DNA of 64,000 bases from Paraburkholderia sp. BL10I2N1 (lineage in GTDB: Bacteria; Pseudomonadota; Gammaproteobacteria; Burkholderiales; Burkholderiaceae), in contig NZ_SNWA01000001.1 in NCBI RefSeq assembly GCF_004361815.1, positions 1,612,001 to 1,676,000 on the forward strand, read 5' to 3'. The number at the start of each line of letters is the position of its first letter. Positions within the stretch are counted from its first letter, which is position 1. Positions 1 to 9,653 of this stretch are shown here, one piece after another. The position numbers were made by a program, and so were the translations under genes. The notes under the pieces were generated by a model, which saw nothing but the letters and a program-made list of their open reading frames with translations, did no database searches and was not told the origin of the DNA.

Positions 1-226
1 GAAGGTCCTTGCGGCAGGCAGCCCACGCGTCGGGTTGCGTTTGCCACCACGCGGCCTGCACCGGATGCGGCGCGGCGCCGTCCAGCAATTCGAGATTGGC
101 GGAGAACGTGGCGACGAGCTTTTTGTCAGCGGTATAGGCCGCCGACGCGAAACTGAGCATCGAGTGCGGGCCAGGAATCGGGCCGTCCGCTTCGACGTCA
201 GTGCTCACATAGATTTCAGCGGTCAT
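1..226 (-). CDS. DnaQ-like 3'-5' exonuclease, partial (N-terminal 75 residues)
   Basis: The reading frame starts at an ATG at 226 on the minus strand and runs off the window edge, so only about 75 residues are visible. The N-terminus has a beta strand followed by STDVEADG. Its Asp10 and Glu12 fit the DxE of exonuclease motif I in DEDD/DnaQ-fold nucleases, and the following [13 protein letters not shown] resembles a Burkholderia family of small exonuclease-like proteins. The start overlaps the stop of the upstream MBL hydrolase by ATGA, so the two are probably translated together. Motifs II and III lie outside the window, so activity cannot be judged. Confidence 0.65.
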   Translation of the reverse strand, partial: MTAEIYVSTDVEADGPIPGPHSMLSFASAAYTADKKLVATFSANLELLDGAAPHPVQAAWWQTQPDAWAACRKDL

Positions 227-867
227 GCGCCGGCTCCGTCTGCGACGTAAGGGTTCGTGCGCCGTTCGGCGCCGAAGGTCGACGTTGGCCCGTGGCCGGG
301 CACGAAGGTCACATCGTCGCCGAGGGGCCAGAGCTTTTCGCGGATCGCACGGACCAGGTCGCCATGATTGCCCCGTGGGAAATCCGTACGTCCGATTGAG
401 CCGGCAAACAGCACATCGCCGACTAGCGCAAGCCGATGCGCGCGGCTAAAGAAGATCACGTGGCCGGGCGTGTGGCCAGGGCAATGGTAGACCTCGAGCG
501 TCTCGTTGCCGAACTGGACCGATTCGCCATCCCGGAGCCACCGGTCCGGCTCGAAAGCCTCCGCGGCCGGAAAGCCAAAGCGCGCGCTTTGCGTCGGCAA
601 CTGATCGATCCAGAAGCGCTCTTCTTCATGCGGGCCCTCAATCTGCACGCCGTAGTGCGCGGCGAGTGTCTTCGCGCCAGCGCAGTGGTCGATGTGACCG
701 TGCGTGAGCAACACCTTCTCGACGGTCACCTTCTGGCGCGCAACCTCACCCTGGATCACGTCGAGGTCACCGCCGGGGTCGACGATCGCGGCGCGCCCGC
801 TCGACTCGCAGACGAGCAGCGAACTGTTCTGCTGGAAGGGGGTAACGGGGATGAGAGTGACTTTCAT
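223..867 (-). CDS. MBL-fold metallo-hydrolase (glyoxalase II-like, YcbL type)
   Basis: This 214-residue protein carries the zinc-binding signature [10 protein letters not shown] (His56, His58, Asp60, His61), a later CPGHTPGH histidine, [18 protein letters not shown] with the bridging aspartate, and a terminal VPGHGP histidine. The small size and lack of the glyoxalase II C-terminal helical domain fit the YcbL-like group of cytosolic thioester hydrolases; the substrate is unknown. I chose the start at 867 ([14 protein letters not shown]) because it matches the family N-terminus; the longer frame to 927 adds an arginine-rich non-homologous stretch. It is the first gene of a two-gene unit with the exonuclease, joined by an ATGA overlap. 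Confidence 0.88.
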   Translation of the reverse strand: MKVTLIPVTPFQQNSSLLVCESSGRAAIVDPGGDLDVIQGEVARQKVTVEKVLLTHGHIDHCAGAKTLAAHYGVQIEGPHEEERFWIDQLPTQSARFGFPAAEAFEPDRWLRDGESVQFGNETLEVYHCPGHTPGHVIFFSRAHRLALVGDVLFAGSIGRTDFPRGNHGDLVRAIREKLWPLGDDVTFVPGHGPTSTFGAERRTNPYVADGAGA

Positions 868-1494
868 GACGACGCCGCAACGCTGCAAAAGCCCTGATTG
901 TACCGGCCGCCGTCGCCCGCCGCCCATGTGCCGAATGGCGGATAGGTAGTGCTCATTTTTGCATCAATAGTGAAAATGAATCAAGGTTTTGAGTCGCTCG
1001 CCATCCCGAAAAACTGTTTTGGGTATAATGACCGAATCGTGCACGGAAATCGTGCTGTCATCAGGCGATGTGTCACCCTTTTTTGGGGTGGCTGAATTGG
1101 TCGTCATCAAGTAAGTGCCGTCGGTGTTCGACGGCAAATCACGCATCGACTGCGGTCGATGCGCACGTCTTGTCCAGCCAGACGCAACGCGTCTGCAACG
1201 GCCTTGCTGCCGTGCTGCTGGATGGGGCCTACGCCGCTGTTCCTGCGTCCTGCGTTCTGGACGCAAGAACGTGATTGCCACGTTCGATGGCGGCTTGTGG
1301 GGTCTGGTCAGGCTGCCGGGGACAGGTTGCGCCAGACGTGAAAACTAACCGTGCGGTAGCGGCAGAGTGTGTCGCATCCGGGCTTTCGAAGCTCTGCGCA
1401 TAGCGCAGCGTTTCGCTTTGCCTTGGCCGCCGGAGTCGCATGCAATCCGTAGCAACTGGCTGCGAGATGCGGCTCGACAACGAAAAAACGTCTT
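868..1494. other. Intergenic region, hairpin-rich, no convincing protein gene
   Basis: This 627-base gap separates the MBL hydrolase from rlpA. It holds a perfect TATAAT at 1024-1029 (no good -35 hexamer at 17 bases) and a run of perfect hairpins from 1117 onward, described separately. A 47-codon frame on the minus strand (about 964-1104) is open, but nothing supports it as a gene. The end of the gap must contain the rlpA promoter. Confidence 0.6.
1035..1415 (+). ncRNA. Candidate structured RNA (series of perfect hairpins)
   Basis: Successive perfect stems occur in a short non-coding space: 1117-1122/1130-1135 (6 bp), 1142-1150/1155-1163 (9 bp, 4-base loop), 1179-1185/1189-1195 (7 bp), 1198-1202/1209-1213 (5 bp) and 1244-1250/1259-1265 (7 bp). 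The third and fourth are enclosed by a further stem, CCAGC 1174-1178 with GCTGG 1217-1221, giving a branched fold. More short hairpins follow near 1380-1410. A TATAAT at 1024-1029 suggests transcription to the right. I looked for the signature segments of RNase P RNA, tmRNA and SRP RNA and did not find them; 6S RNA cannot be excluded by eye. Boundaries and strand are estimates. Confidence 0.3.
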
Positions 1495-2091
1495 ATGAAT
1501 GTCCGACTAGCTCGACGTATCGGGAGTCTTTTTGCCTTTTTAGTGCTGACAGGGTGCGCGATGCCCCCTGGCCCGGCCGAACAGACCGGAGGCGCGTCGC
1601 TGCCCACAAAGGGTGCGCGTCTGGCGGGCACCGGTGCGCCTCAGGCGTACGGCGCGGGAACGGGCGCGTCGGGCGACGCGAACGGCACGTTGCTTGCCAA
1701 CGCCGAACCGCTCTCTGACAAGGGCACCGACGTTTCCGATTTCCATCAGACGGGCCGCGCTTCCTGGTACGGCCGATTCTTCCATGGCCGCCGCACTGCA
1801 AACGGCGAACGCTACGACATGCACGCCCTCACGGCCGCGCACAAGACGCTGCCGCTCGGCTCGTACGTCCGTGTGACGAATCCTGACACCTCGCGTTCGG
1901 TTGTCGTACGGATCAACGACCGTGGGCCGTACGTCCGCAGCCGCGTGATCGACCTGTCGTATGCGGCCGCCAAGGCCATTGGCATGCAGCACCTCGGCAC
2001 GGCGCGCGTGAAAATCGAAGGGCTGACGCAGCAGGAAGCGAAGACGGAAATCAATGAGACGTTGGCGTCGAACTCATCTGCAGATAAGTGA
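1495..2091 (+). CDS. rlpA: RlpA-like septal ring lytic transglycosylase / DPBB lipoprotein
   Basis: The 198-residue product begins with a lipoprotein signal (positively charged start, hydrophobic stretch, lipobox LTGC, Cys21). A low-complexity Gly/Ala/Thr linker leads to a double-psi beta-barrel domain at about residues 85-180. The RlpA hallmarks are present: [20 protein letters not shown] (HGRxTANGE), [18 protein letters not shown] and [22 protein letters not shown]. The family acts on denuded peptidoglycan at the division septum. The C-terminal SPOR domain of Escherichia coli RlpA is absent, as in many short beta-proteobacterial versions. It is convergent with rsmI, with a shared terminator hairpin between them. 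Confidence 0.9.
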   Translation: MNVRLARRIGSLFAFLVLTGCAMPPGPAEQTGGASLPTKGARLAGTGAPQAYGAGTGASGDANGTLLANAEPLSDKGTDVSDFHQTGRASWYGRFFHGRRTANGERYDMHALTAAHKTLPLGSYVRVTNPDTSRSVVVRINDRGPYVRSRVIDLSYAAAKAIGMQHLGTARVKIEGLTQQEAKTEINETLASNSSADK

Positions 2092-2180
2092 CGGAAAACC
2101 GGCGGCGCGTTGTCTACCGGATGCATTGAGAGCCGATGTCGGGATCTGAACGATCCGTCCGTCAACCGGTTGTGACTGAG

Positions 2181-2212
2181 GAAGGGCCGCTGCGTGCGGC
2201 CCTTAGTTTTTT
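2181..2212 (+). terminator. Rho-independent terminator after rlpA
   Basis: A perfect 9-bp stem AAGGGCCGC (2182-2190) / GCGGCCCTT (2196-2204) with a 5-base loop is followed by a T-rich tract at 2207-2212. It ends rlpA transcription and touches the last codon of the convergent rsmI. Confidence 0.85.
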
Positions 2213-3073
2213 CTGAGCGCGAGAGCGCGCGTGTAAAGCGCGTTGCGTGATGCACCGGTGATGGCCGCGGCCACTTTCGCTGCACTGCTCACTGACATTT
2301 CCTCCATCAGGATGCCAAGTAGCGCGTCGTGATCGGCTTCGCCCGCCGTCTCAGGTCTGGCGCCTTCCACCACGAGCACAAATTCGCCGCGCTGACGGTT
2401 GGGATCGGCCTCGAGCCACGTTGGCCCTTCGGCCAGGGTGCACGGGTGCAGCGCTTCGTGTAACTTCGTTAGTTCGCGTGCAATCAGCAGCCTGCGTTCG
2501 CCACCGAATGCATCGGCGAGGGCCTGCACTGTTTCCATGATGCGATGCGGCGCTTCATAGAACACCATCGCGTGCGTGTGAGCGGCGAGTTGCTGAAGCG
2601 CGGCCGCTCGTTGCTTTGGTTTCGAAGGCAGGAAGCCGAGAAACGAAAACGTCTCGACCCAGTCGCCGGCGGCGCTCAGTGCGGTTGCGAGAGCGCTTGG
2701 CCCAGGCAGCGGAATGACAGGCAGGCCGGCGTCGCGCACGGCGTCGACGAGTTTCGCGCCAGGATCAGAAATGCCGGGCGTGCCTGCGTCAGAGACATAC
2801 GCTACGCGTTCGCCCGCCTGCAGATGCTCGATTACACGCTGCGCGGCTGCCCGCTCGTTGTGCTGATGCACGGCCACGAGCGGCTTCGAGATGCCATAAC
2901 GCGAGAGCAGTTGTCCTGTGTTGCGCGTGTCTTCGGCGGCGATCCGGTCCACCAGCCCGAGCACGTGCAGTGCGCGCACTGTGATGTCGGCGACATTGCC
3001 GATCGGCGTCGCCACCACATACAGCGCGGCCGCAGGATAGTGCTGCGCTTGCGCGAGTTCGGAGAGAGGAGTC

Positions 3074-3075
<2 letters not shown>
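2203..3075 (-). CDS. rsmI: 16S rRNA (cytidine(1402)-2'-O)-methyltransferase RsmI
   Basis: A 290-residue tetrapyrrole-methylase fold protein. Diagnostic motifs in order: [45 protein letters not shown], the glycine-rich [23 protein letters not shown], and ARELTKLHE followed by a short C-terminal domain. RsmI adds the 2'-O-methyl group to C1402 of 16S rRNA using SAM. I placed the start at 3075 ([14 protein letters not shown]), which matches the family; upstream in-frame codons add a non-homologous stretch. The start codon overlaps that of divergently transcribed yraN by two bases, and the Shine-Dalgarno is weak. Confidence 0.95.
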
Positions 3076-4338
<1,263 letters not shown>

Positions 4339-4358
4339 TTTCGAAGGGGAACGGGTTG

Positions 4359-5156
4359 ATGAGCGGAAACCGCGTCAAGAACACGCTTGCGAGGACCACG
4401 CTGGTGGTTAGCCTGGCTGCCGGACTGGCGGCGACATTGCAGGGCTGCGTGCTGGCCCTGGCGGGCGCAGCGGGCGGCGGCGCGTTGGTCGCGACCGACC
4501 GGCGCACGCTTGGCGCGCAGACCGAAGATCGGGAAATCCAGGTCAAGGCGTTGTCGCAGATCAACGATAACGTGCCGGACGCGTCGCATGTCAACGTAGC
4601 GGTGTTCAACCGACGCGTCCTCATCACCGGTGAAGTGCCGAGCGACACGTACAAGCAGAAGGCCGAGGCTGTGGTGCGCAATATCAACAACGTGAACGCG
4701 ATCATCAACGAACTGGCCGTGGCGCCGGCAAGTGCGTTCTCGTCGCGCACCAACGATACGTACCTCGAAGGCCGGGTCAAATCGGCACTGATCGCGGAGA
4801 AGGGCATCTCGGCGAACTACTTCAAGGTGGTCAGCGAACGCAGCAATATCTATCTGATGGGGCTTGTGACCGCCGACGAAGGCAATCGCGGCGCCGATGT
4901 CGCGAGCCGTGTGCCGGGTGTCGCGCAGGTGGTGAAGGTGTTCCAGTACATTCAGCCACAGGAAGCCGCGGCGGCGAACGCTGCGGCAGCTTCGTCGGCG
5001 AGTGCGCCGGGCGCCTCGCAGCCGCCTTCTGAAGAAGCCACGACCGGCGCGGTGCCGGATTCGTCGGTGAGTTCGCGTCCGCTCGAGACGCAGGCGCCCG
5101 CGCCGGTCACGAATTCGACCTCCGTGCAGCCCGGCAATCCGAAGGCGAGCCAATGA
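4359..5156 (+). CDS. BON-domain outer-membrane lipoprotein (DolP/YraP family)
   Basis: The 265-residue product has a lipoprotein signal with lipobox LQGC (Cys30), then two BON domains. The first spans about residues 55-125 (IQVKALSQINDNVP..VAVFNRRVLITGEVPS) and the second about 132-205 (YLEGRVKSALIAEKGISANYF..VYLMGLVTADEGNR-like). It ends in an Ala/Ser/Pro-rich tail of about 55 residues. DolP supports outer-membrane integrity at the division site. The long disordered tail is not part of E. coli DolP. The gene starts 20 bases after diaA and its stop overlaps the next start (ATGA), so diaA, this gene and the cytochrome form one operon. Confidence 0.88.
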   Translation: MSGNRVKNTLARTTLVVSLAAGLAATLQGCVLALAGAAGGGALVATDRRTLGAQTEDREIQVKALSQINDNVPDASHVNVAVFNRRVLITGEVPSDTYKQKAEAVVRNINNVNAIINELAVAPASAFSSRTNDTYLEGRVKSALIAEKGISANYFKVVSERSNIYLMGLVTADEGNRGADVASRVPGVAQVVKVFQYIQPQEAAAANAAAASSASAPGASQPPSEEATTGAVPDSSVSSRPLETQAPAPVTNSTSVQPGNPKASQ

Positions 5157-5512
5157 AGAGAGTGGTTCGTTTGCAGCGTGGCGTGCCGGCCGCGTGTATC
5201 GGATTGGGGCTGTACGTCATGGCATCGACGGCCGCTTTTGCTGCCGATGCTCCGCGCGGGATGACCATCGCCCGCAGCAACGCGTGCATGGGATGCCACG
5301 CCGTCGACCACAAGCTCGTCGGGCCATCGTTCCAGCAGATCGCCGGCAAGTACAAGGGCGATCCGCAGGCGCCGGGAAAACTGTCGGAGAAGGTGAAGGA
5401 CGGCGGCTCAGGCGTCTGGGGCGCGATTCCGATGCCGTCGCACCCGGCAATGAGCGATGCGGATATCCGCACGGTGGTGGACTGGGTGCTCGCCGGCGCG
5501 CCGTCGAAGTGA
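5153..5512 (+). CDS. Small periplasmic c-type cytochrome (c551/c552-like)
   Basis: A 119-residue protein with an N-terminal signal peptide (cleavage near AAFAADAP) and a single haem c motif CMGCH at about residues 45-49. The distal methionine is probably in IPMPSHPAMSDADI, and the mature part is about 85 residues with VVDWVLAGA as the final helix, typical of class I cytochrome c551/552. It likely shuttles electrons in the periplasm. Its start overlaps the BON lipoprotein stop by ATGA. Confidence 0.9.
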   Translation: MKRVVRLQRGVPAACIGLGLYVMASTAAFAADAPRGMTIARSNACMGCHAVDHKLVGPSFQQIAGKYKGDPQAPGKLSEKVKDGGSGVWGAIPMPSHPAMSDADIRTVVDWVLAGAPSK

Positions 5513-5575
5513 CTTCTGGCGGCGTAGCTGGGCGTCGCAAAAGAAAAAAACGTTGTGCTAGAATCGACGCGTCGT

Positions 5576-5651
<76 letters not shown>

Positions 5652-5659
5652 ATAGAATC

Positions 5660-5690
5660 AAGGGCTTAGCTGATGGCTAGGCCCTTTTTG
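5660..5690 (+). terminator. Terminator after tRNA-Ala
   Basis: The stem AGGGC-TAGC (5661-5670) pairs with GCTA-GCCCT (5676-5685), with small bulges, and is followed by TTTTT at 5685-5689. It lies just past the CCA end and would separate tRNA transcription from the integrase. Confidence 0.7.
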
Positions 5691-5771
5691 TTTGGTAGAT
5701 TCGATTTATTGCGCCAATTTTGCGCCACTCGGGCAGTCGAAGGCTGGGGCGCAGCACTTGAGGAGCAGTGA

Positions 5772-6863
5772 ATGGCATCTATCACCCGTCGAGGCGATCT
5801 TCAGTGGCAGGCCCGCGTTCGCCGCAAGGGCTACCCCGTACAGATCAAGACCTTCAATACGCGAGCTGAAGCCGAGGCTTGGGCCCGACAGATCGAGTCC
5901 GAGATTGATCGCGGCGTCTTCGTCAGCCGAGCCGAAGCAGAGTCGACCACACTAGCCGAAGCGCTCGACCGGTACGACCGCGAAATCGCCGCCTCCAAGA
6001 AGGGATACGCCCAGGAAGCATCACTGCTGCGCACTTGGAAGAGCACGGCCATCGCGTCCAGACCGATGGCATCGGTGCGGAGCGCAGACATTGCCAAACT
6101 GAGGGACGATTGGCTGAAACAGGCCAATTCTCCGCTGAAGCCGGCCAGCGTGCTTCGGCGCCTCGCAGTCCTCTCCCATGTCTTCAGCATCGCTCGAAAG
6201 GAATGGGGTATGGAAAGCCTGCTCAATCCCGTCGAGCTCGTGCGCAAGCCGCACGCCAACAATGCGCGCACCCGCCGGATTGTTGCTGCCGAAGCAGACA
6301 CAGCGTCCGCTCGCCAAACGGAGGCGGGGGAGCTGGAGCGCGTCGTCGCGGCAAGTGGTTCGGACTTGCTGCCTGCCATTATCTGGCTCGCCGTCGAAAC
6401 AGCTATGCGACGCGGGGAAATCGTCGACCTCCTATGGGAGCACGTCGATCTACGTCGGCGGGTCGCACATCTCCCGGAGACCAAGAATGGGAGTTCCAGA
6501 GACGTTCCCTTATCGACACGCGCCGTCGAAGTGCTCAAGGAGCAACGAAAAGCTGCCAAGATGCGTGAAGACGATGGCAGGGTCTTCCAAATCCGTGGCG
6601 ATGCGGTAACGCGCGCCTTCGAGCGGGCTGTTGAGCGTGCGCGGTCCAGCTACCTAACCGAATGCAAAGACGCTGGGAAGGTGCCCAGCAAATCCTATCT
6701 GGCGGATCTCCGGTTCCACGATCTTCGCCATGAGGCGACTTCCCGGCTGGCGTCGATATTCCCGATGCACGAGCTTACCAAGATTACCGGACACCGTGAC
6801 CCGCGTATGCTCATGCGGTACTACCATCCTCGTGCTGAGGATCTAGCGAAACGGCTGAAGTGA
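5772..6863 (+). CDS. Tyrosine-type site-specific integrase
   Basis: A 363-residue phage/island-type integrase. Residues 1-55 form the AP2-like arm-binding domain (MASITRRGDLQWQARVRRKG), about 60-165 a SAM-like core-binding domain, and 190-360 the catalytic domain. The catalytic set is visible: Arg in ETAMRRGEI, the lysine in the strand after PETKNGSSRD, His-x-x-Arg in RFHDLRHEA, His in TGHRDPRM, and the nucleophile Tyr in LMRYYHP. It sits 120 bases downstream of tRNA-Ala, reading away from it, the usual arrangement for an element integrated at a tRNA 3' end. I did not find a second copy of the tRNA 3' end further right, so the element boundary is not defined. Confidence 0.93.
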   Translation: MASITRRGDLQWQARVRRKGYPVQIKTFNTRAEAEAWARQIESEIDRGVFVSRAEAESTTLAEALDRYDREIAASKKGYAQEASLLRTWKSTAIASRPMASVRSADIAKLRDDWLKQANSPLKPASVLRRLAVLSHVFSIARKEWGMESLLNPVELVRKPHANNARTRRIVAAEADTASARQTEAGELERVVAASGSDLLPAIIWLAVETAMRRGEIVDLLWEHVDLRRRVAHLPETKNGSSRDVPLSTRAVEVLKEQRKAAKMREDDGRVFQIRGDAVTRAFERAVERARSSYLTECKDAGKVPSKSYLADLRFHDLRHEATSRLASIFPMHELTKITGHRDPRMLMRYYHPRAEDLAKRLK

Positions 6864-7043
6864 CCAAACGTAGCAAGATACCCCGTTAAGTGGGCCATGC
6901 GTTGCTTGCCACGGGAGTACCGGGAAGCGCATGGCGCCAGCCTCTCGTCCTCACGGCAGCCTCGTTGAGGGCGGCCTGCCATGGCCAGGTTGGCGGCTAC
7001 CGAGTACTGAGCGTGGAGGGCGAGAGCTTGCGCGGAGGACCTG

Positions 7044-8468
7044 TCAGGGCGACGAGATCTGCGGCACTGTCTCGAGCACGTTCTGCAGGAACAGTGTCTT
7101 CGCCGCACTGCCTGGCACCGTTTGCCGCGGCACGGACTCCAGCACGTCGACTCCCAGTCGAAGTGTTTCCGCGGCAATGCGAAGCTGTCGGCGGGTTGTC
7201 TCGTTGTCCAAACTTGGAGGAAGTCTCACAGTCTCGAAGTCCGTGAGGACGACCATCTGCCGAACTGCTTCAGCCAGTAGCTGGCCACCTCGCACCTCTT
7301 GCCGCCGCTCGAAGGCCTGGTGAGCCGACATCGGTTTGTCGGGCGCCTTCCCCGCGAAACCGAAGCTCAGCCCGAATGGGCGGGAGGAAGCGAGCATCAT
7401 TCGCAGCGTTTTTGCAGTGTGCGTATTCAGCGGCCGCTCTGCCTTCTCGGCCAGTGCGAGGAGGTCGCTGAGCAGCGAGCTGGCCTCCGCGAACAACGGG
7501 ATGCCGTGATCCAGGAAGGGCGACAGCGTTTCGACGGCAAGATTGGCTGCCTCGTCCATGGGCATGCCACGTTCGATCTGGCTTGTGGCGCGAATCAGCT
7601 TCGCATCGGGGATCCCTTCATACCATCGGGTCAGGTTGTCCAACCATCGAGCGGGCAAGCGATCCCAATCGCGCTTGCGCAGCAGGTAATAGGCTGCGGC
7701 CGTCGCCGCAATGGGATCCGTGATCTTGTCTTGCAGCAGCCGATGCGCCAAGTCACTACCGGGATCGAGCATCGATTCAACCGGGCTGAGCTTGCCTGCA
7801 CGCAGGAACTCCATGATGGCCTCGGCATTGGGGCTATAACTGCCCACCACCACCCGCGGTGTCACCACGCCCGACAGGGTCCGCAACGACGTTACGAGGA
7901 CGCTGGTTTGCGCACTGGGAAGTGACACGACCTGTGGCGTGTCACTGTCGAGGCGCACCACCAATGCACGTGGGTTGGGTGAGTGCCGAAGCTCCAGTTG
8001 AATCGCTTCCTGTGAGTGCGGAAGGCTTGTCAACTGCTCGTCCATGGGGATCTGCCGCCAGCGCAAGGAATCAGGCGTCTTTTCCCAGAGTTGGAACCAA
8101 GCTTCTCTCATGCCTGGTTGGCTGAGCAAGGCGCCACCGTGCCGCTTCATATCCAGGCGCACCGCTGACCATGCCATCCAATCGGAAGTTGCGGCGTCGT
8201 CACCAATACTGAAAGCCACTTCGTCGCGCCACATGCGATCAGGCGTTTGGAGTGGCCGCGTCTCGCTGGTGCCGTTGGGCAGGGTCAGTCGAACGAAGAG
8301 CGGTGCCTCGCCTCGTTCGTAGCGCAACTGCGCAGCGCGTGCTGTGCTGACCGTGCCTGTACTGAGCACCTGGCCGCGTGCGTCGATGACGTTCACAGGG
8401 AGGAAGGACGGGAAGTGTCCGCGCTCGCCACGCACGTTCAGGTGGATTTGCAGACGCTGCTGGCTCAT
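7044..8468 (-). CDS. Unknown protein, third gene of hydrolase-caspase operon
   Basis: I do not recognise this 474-residue protein. Residues 1-100 look like a beta-rich domain (MSQQRLQIHLNVRGERG.., VNVIDARGQVLSTGTVS, FVRLTLPNGTSETRPL), compatible with an adaptor or immunoglobulin-like fold. The middle and C-terminal parts are mostly helical (LAHRLLQDKITDPIAATAAAYYLLRKRDW, IERGMPMDEAANLAVETL, LSDLLALAEKAERPL), reminiscent of repeat or scaffold proteins. No transmembrane segment, signal peptide or catalytic motif is apparent. The start ATG at 8468 overlaps the caspase stop by ATGA, so the two are translationally coupled. The tight coupling suggests a sensor, scaffold or substrate of the peptidase. 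Confidence 0.8.
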   Translation of the reverse strand: MSQQRLQIHLNVRGERGHFPSFLPVNVIDARGQVLSTGTVSTARAAQLRYERGEAPLFVRLTLPNGTSETRPLQTPDRMWRDEVAFSIGDDAATSDWMAWSAVRLDMKRHGGALLSQPGMREAWFQLWEKTPDSLRWRQIPMDEQLTSLPHSQEAIQLELRHSPNPRALVVRLDSDTPQVVSLPSAQTSVLVTSLRTLSGVVTPRVVVGSYSPNAEAIMEFLRAGKLSPVESMLDPGSDLAHRLLQDKITDPIAATAAAYYLLRKRDWDRLPARWLDNLTRWYEGIPDAKLIRATSQIERGMPMDEAANLAVETLSPFLDHGIPLFAEASSLLSDLLALAEKAERPLNTHTAKTLRMMLASSRPFGLSFGFAGKAPDKPMSAHQAFERRQEVRGGQLLAEAVRQMVVLTDFETVRLPPSLDNETTRRQLRIAAETLRLGVDVLESVPRQTVPGSAAKTLFLQNVLETVPQISSP

Positions 8469-9649
8469 GGCTGGACCTCCACGGGCAGGTGGTAGAGCGG
8501 CGGCTCGAGGTACTGTGCTCCGCTGGCATAGGGTTGGTGCATCACGGAAGCAATCCGGACTTCATACATGCCCTTGTTGGCTTCGGTGCGCCAGATGCCC
8601 TCGCTTAGGCCTCCCGTGAGCGGCGGCACCGTGGAATCGACAAGGTTGTGGATCTCGTAGCTGCTGACGATGCGAAGTACCTCTGGTGTCAGTTCAATCT
8701 CCACCTTGACCTTGGGCGCCGCGGTCGTCACGTGCAGCGGCACGTCCACCGCGCCGGAGGGATGTGGAGTGCAGGACTGGGGCTCGCCGCCACGCTCCTT
8801 GTTCACCATGGCCAGCAGCTTGGGAATGGCCTGTGTAAGCGCGCTGCCATTGACCAGCCAGTTCGGTGTGCCGGGCTGCGGGGCTCCGCAGTAGCCGCCC
8901 AGCGCCTGCAGCAACGCAGCCGTGAAGCGTGAGACTCCGTTGCTGTCGCCGTAGGCCGGTTCGCCTTCGGTGGTGGATTCGATCCAGGTCGTTCCACGAT
9001 TGACGTTGGCCGAGGAGGCTCCATCGTCCAACAACGCCGCCGGCCGTGAACCGAGTCGTTCACCCACACGCCGGTCATAGGTACGGCAGGCGTCGATGAA
9101 GACGTAGAGCTGCGCCGGCACCTGCCGCCAGAGCGCGCGCACCGTGTTGGACAGATCGAAGCTACCGGTCTGGAAAGGGCGATTGCGATTGGCGCCGTGA
9201 TCATCCAGGAGCAGGATGTGCTCTGGGCCATTGCCCATCACACCGTGGCCGCAGAAGTACAGTACGCCCACATTGTTGGGGTGGCGTTGCACCTCGTCGA
9301 GCCAGCGGTCGAAGCCTGCCTGGACTAGGGGCAGCGAAGCCCGCTCGATGTCATGCACGGCACCGGCCGCGTTGAGTTGCTCGCCCTGTTCCGAAGAAAC
9401 AAGGATCTCCAGCGTCGTCAGCGGCGAGTTCGGGTTGTGCAGGCCGCCGCCTGGTGCGCTATTGCCGTTGACTACCCAGCGCGCCAAGTGCATCGCAGAG
9501 ATCGGCGGCGACTGCAGGACATTGAGTCCGAGGTGCACCCCGTTGCGGGGTTCCGGGCCACCACGCAGATGGCGGTAGTAGCCGACGCCGATGATCAGCA
9601 CATGCGTGCCCGGTGTCTCATCGCTGGAGCGCAGTCGAATCTGTGTCAT
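8465..9649 (-). CDS. Caspase-like (C14) cysteine peptidase
   Basis: A 394-residue protein whose N-terminal half is a caspase/metacaspase p20-like domain. THVLIIGVGYYRHL is the first strand, VGVLYFCGHGV carries catalytic His135, and QLYVFIDACRTYDRR carries nucleophile Cys188 (the DAC motif). A C-terminal region of about 170 residues (from about 225) is of unknown type and contains another short beta-rich stretch (VKVEIELTPEVLRIV) near residue 315. The start at 9649 is preceded by a GAAGGA Shine-Dalgarno and lies 4 bases after the hydrolase stop; the longer frame to 9820 is non-homologous. Bacterial caspase homologues often act in conflict systems, cleaving a partner after activation. The substrate here is unknown. 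Confidence 0.88.
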   Translation of the reverse strand: MTQIRLRSSDETPGTHVLIIGVGYYRHLRGGPEPRNGVHLGLNVLQSPPISAMHLARWVVNGNSAPGGGLHNPNSPLTTLEILVSSEQGEQLNAAGAVHDIERASLPLVQAGFDRWLDEVQRHPNNVGVLYFCGHGVMGNGPEHILLLDDHGANRNRPFQTGSFDLSNTVRALWRQVPAQLYVFIDACRTYDRRVGERLGSRPAALLDDGASSANVNRGTTWIESTTEGEPAYGDSNGVSRFTAALLQALGGYCGAPQPGTPNWLVNGSALTQAIPKLLAMVNKERGGEPQSCTPHPSGAVDVPLHVTTAAPKVKVEIELTPEVLRIVSSYEIHNLVDSTVPPLTGGLSEGIWRTEANKGMYEVRIASVMHQPYASGAQYLEPPLYHLPVEVQP

Positions 9650-9653
9650 CGTA

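Noticed and set aside
964..1104. 47-codon minus-strand frame (MTTNSATPKKGD...) before rlpA
   Set aside because: It overlaps the possible promoter and the hairpin region, has no recognisable ribosome site or family, and its codon use differs from neighbours. A real small protein cannot be excluded.
1035..1415. RNase P RNA, tmRNA or SRP RNA as identity of the structured region
   Set aside because: The conserved sequence blocks of these RNAs were looked for on both strands and not found.
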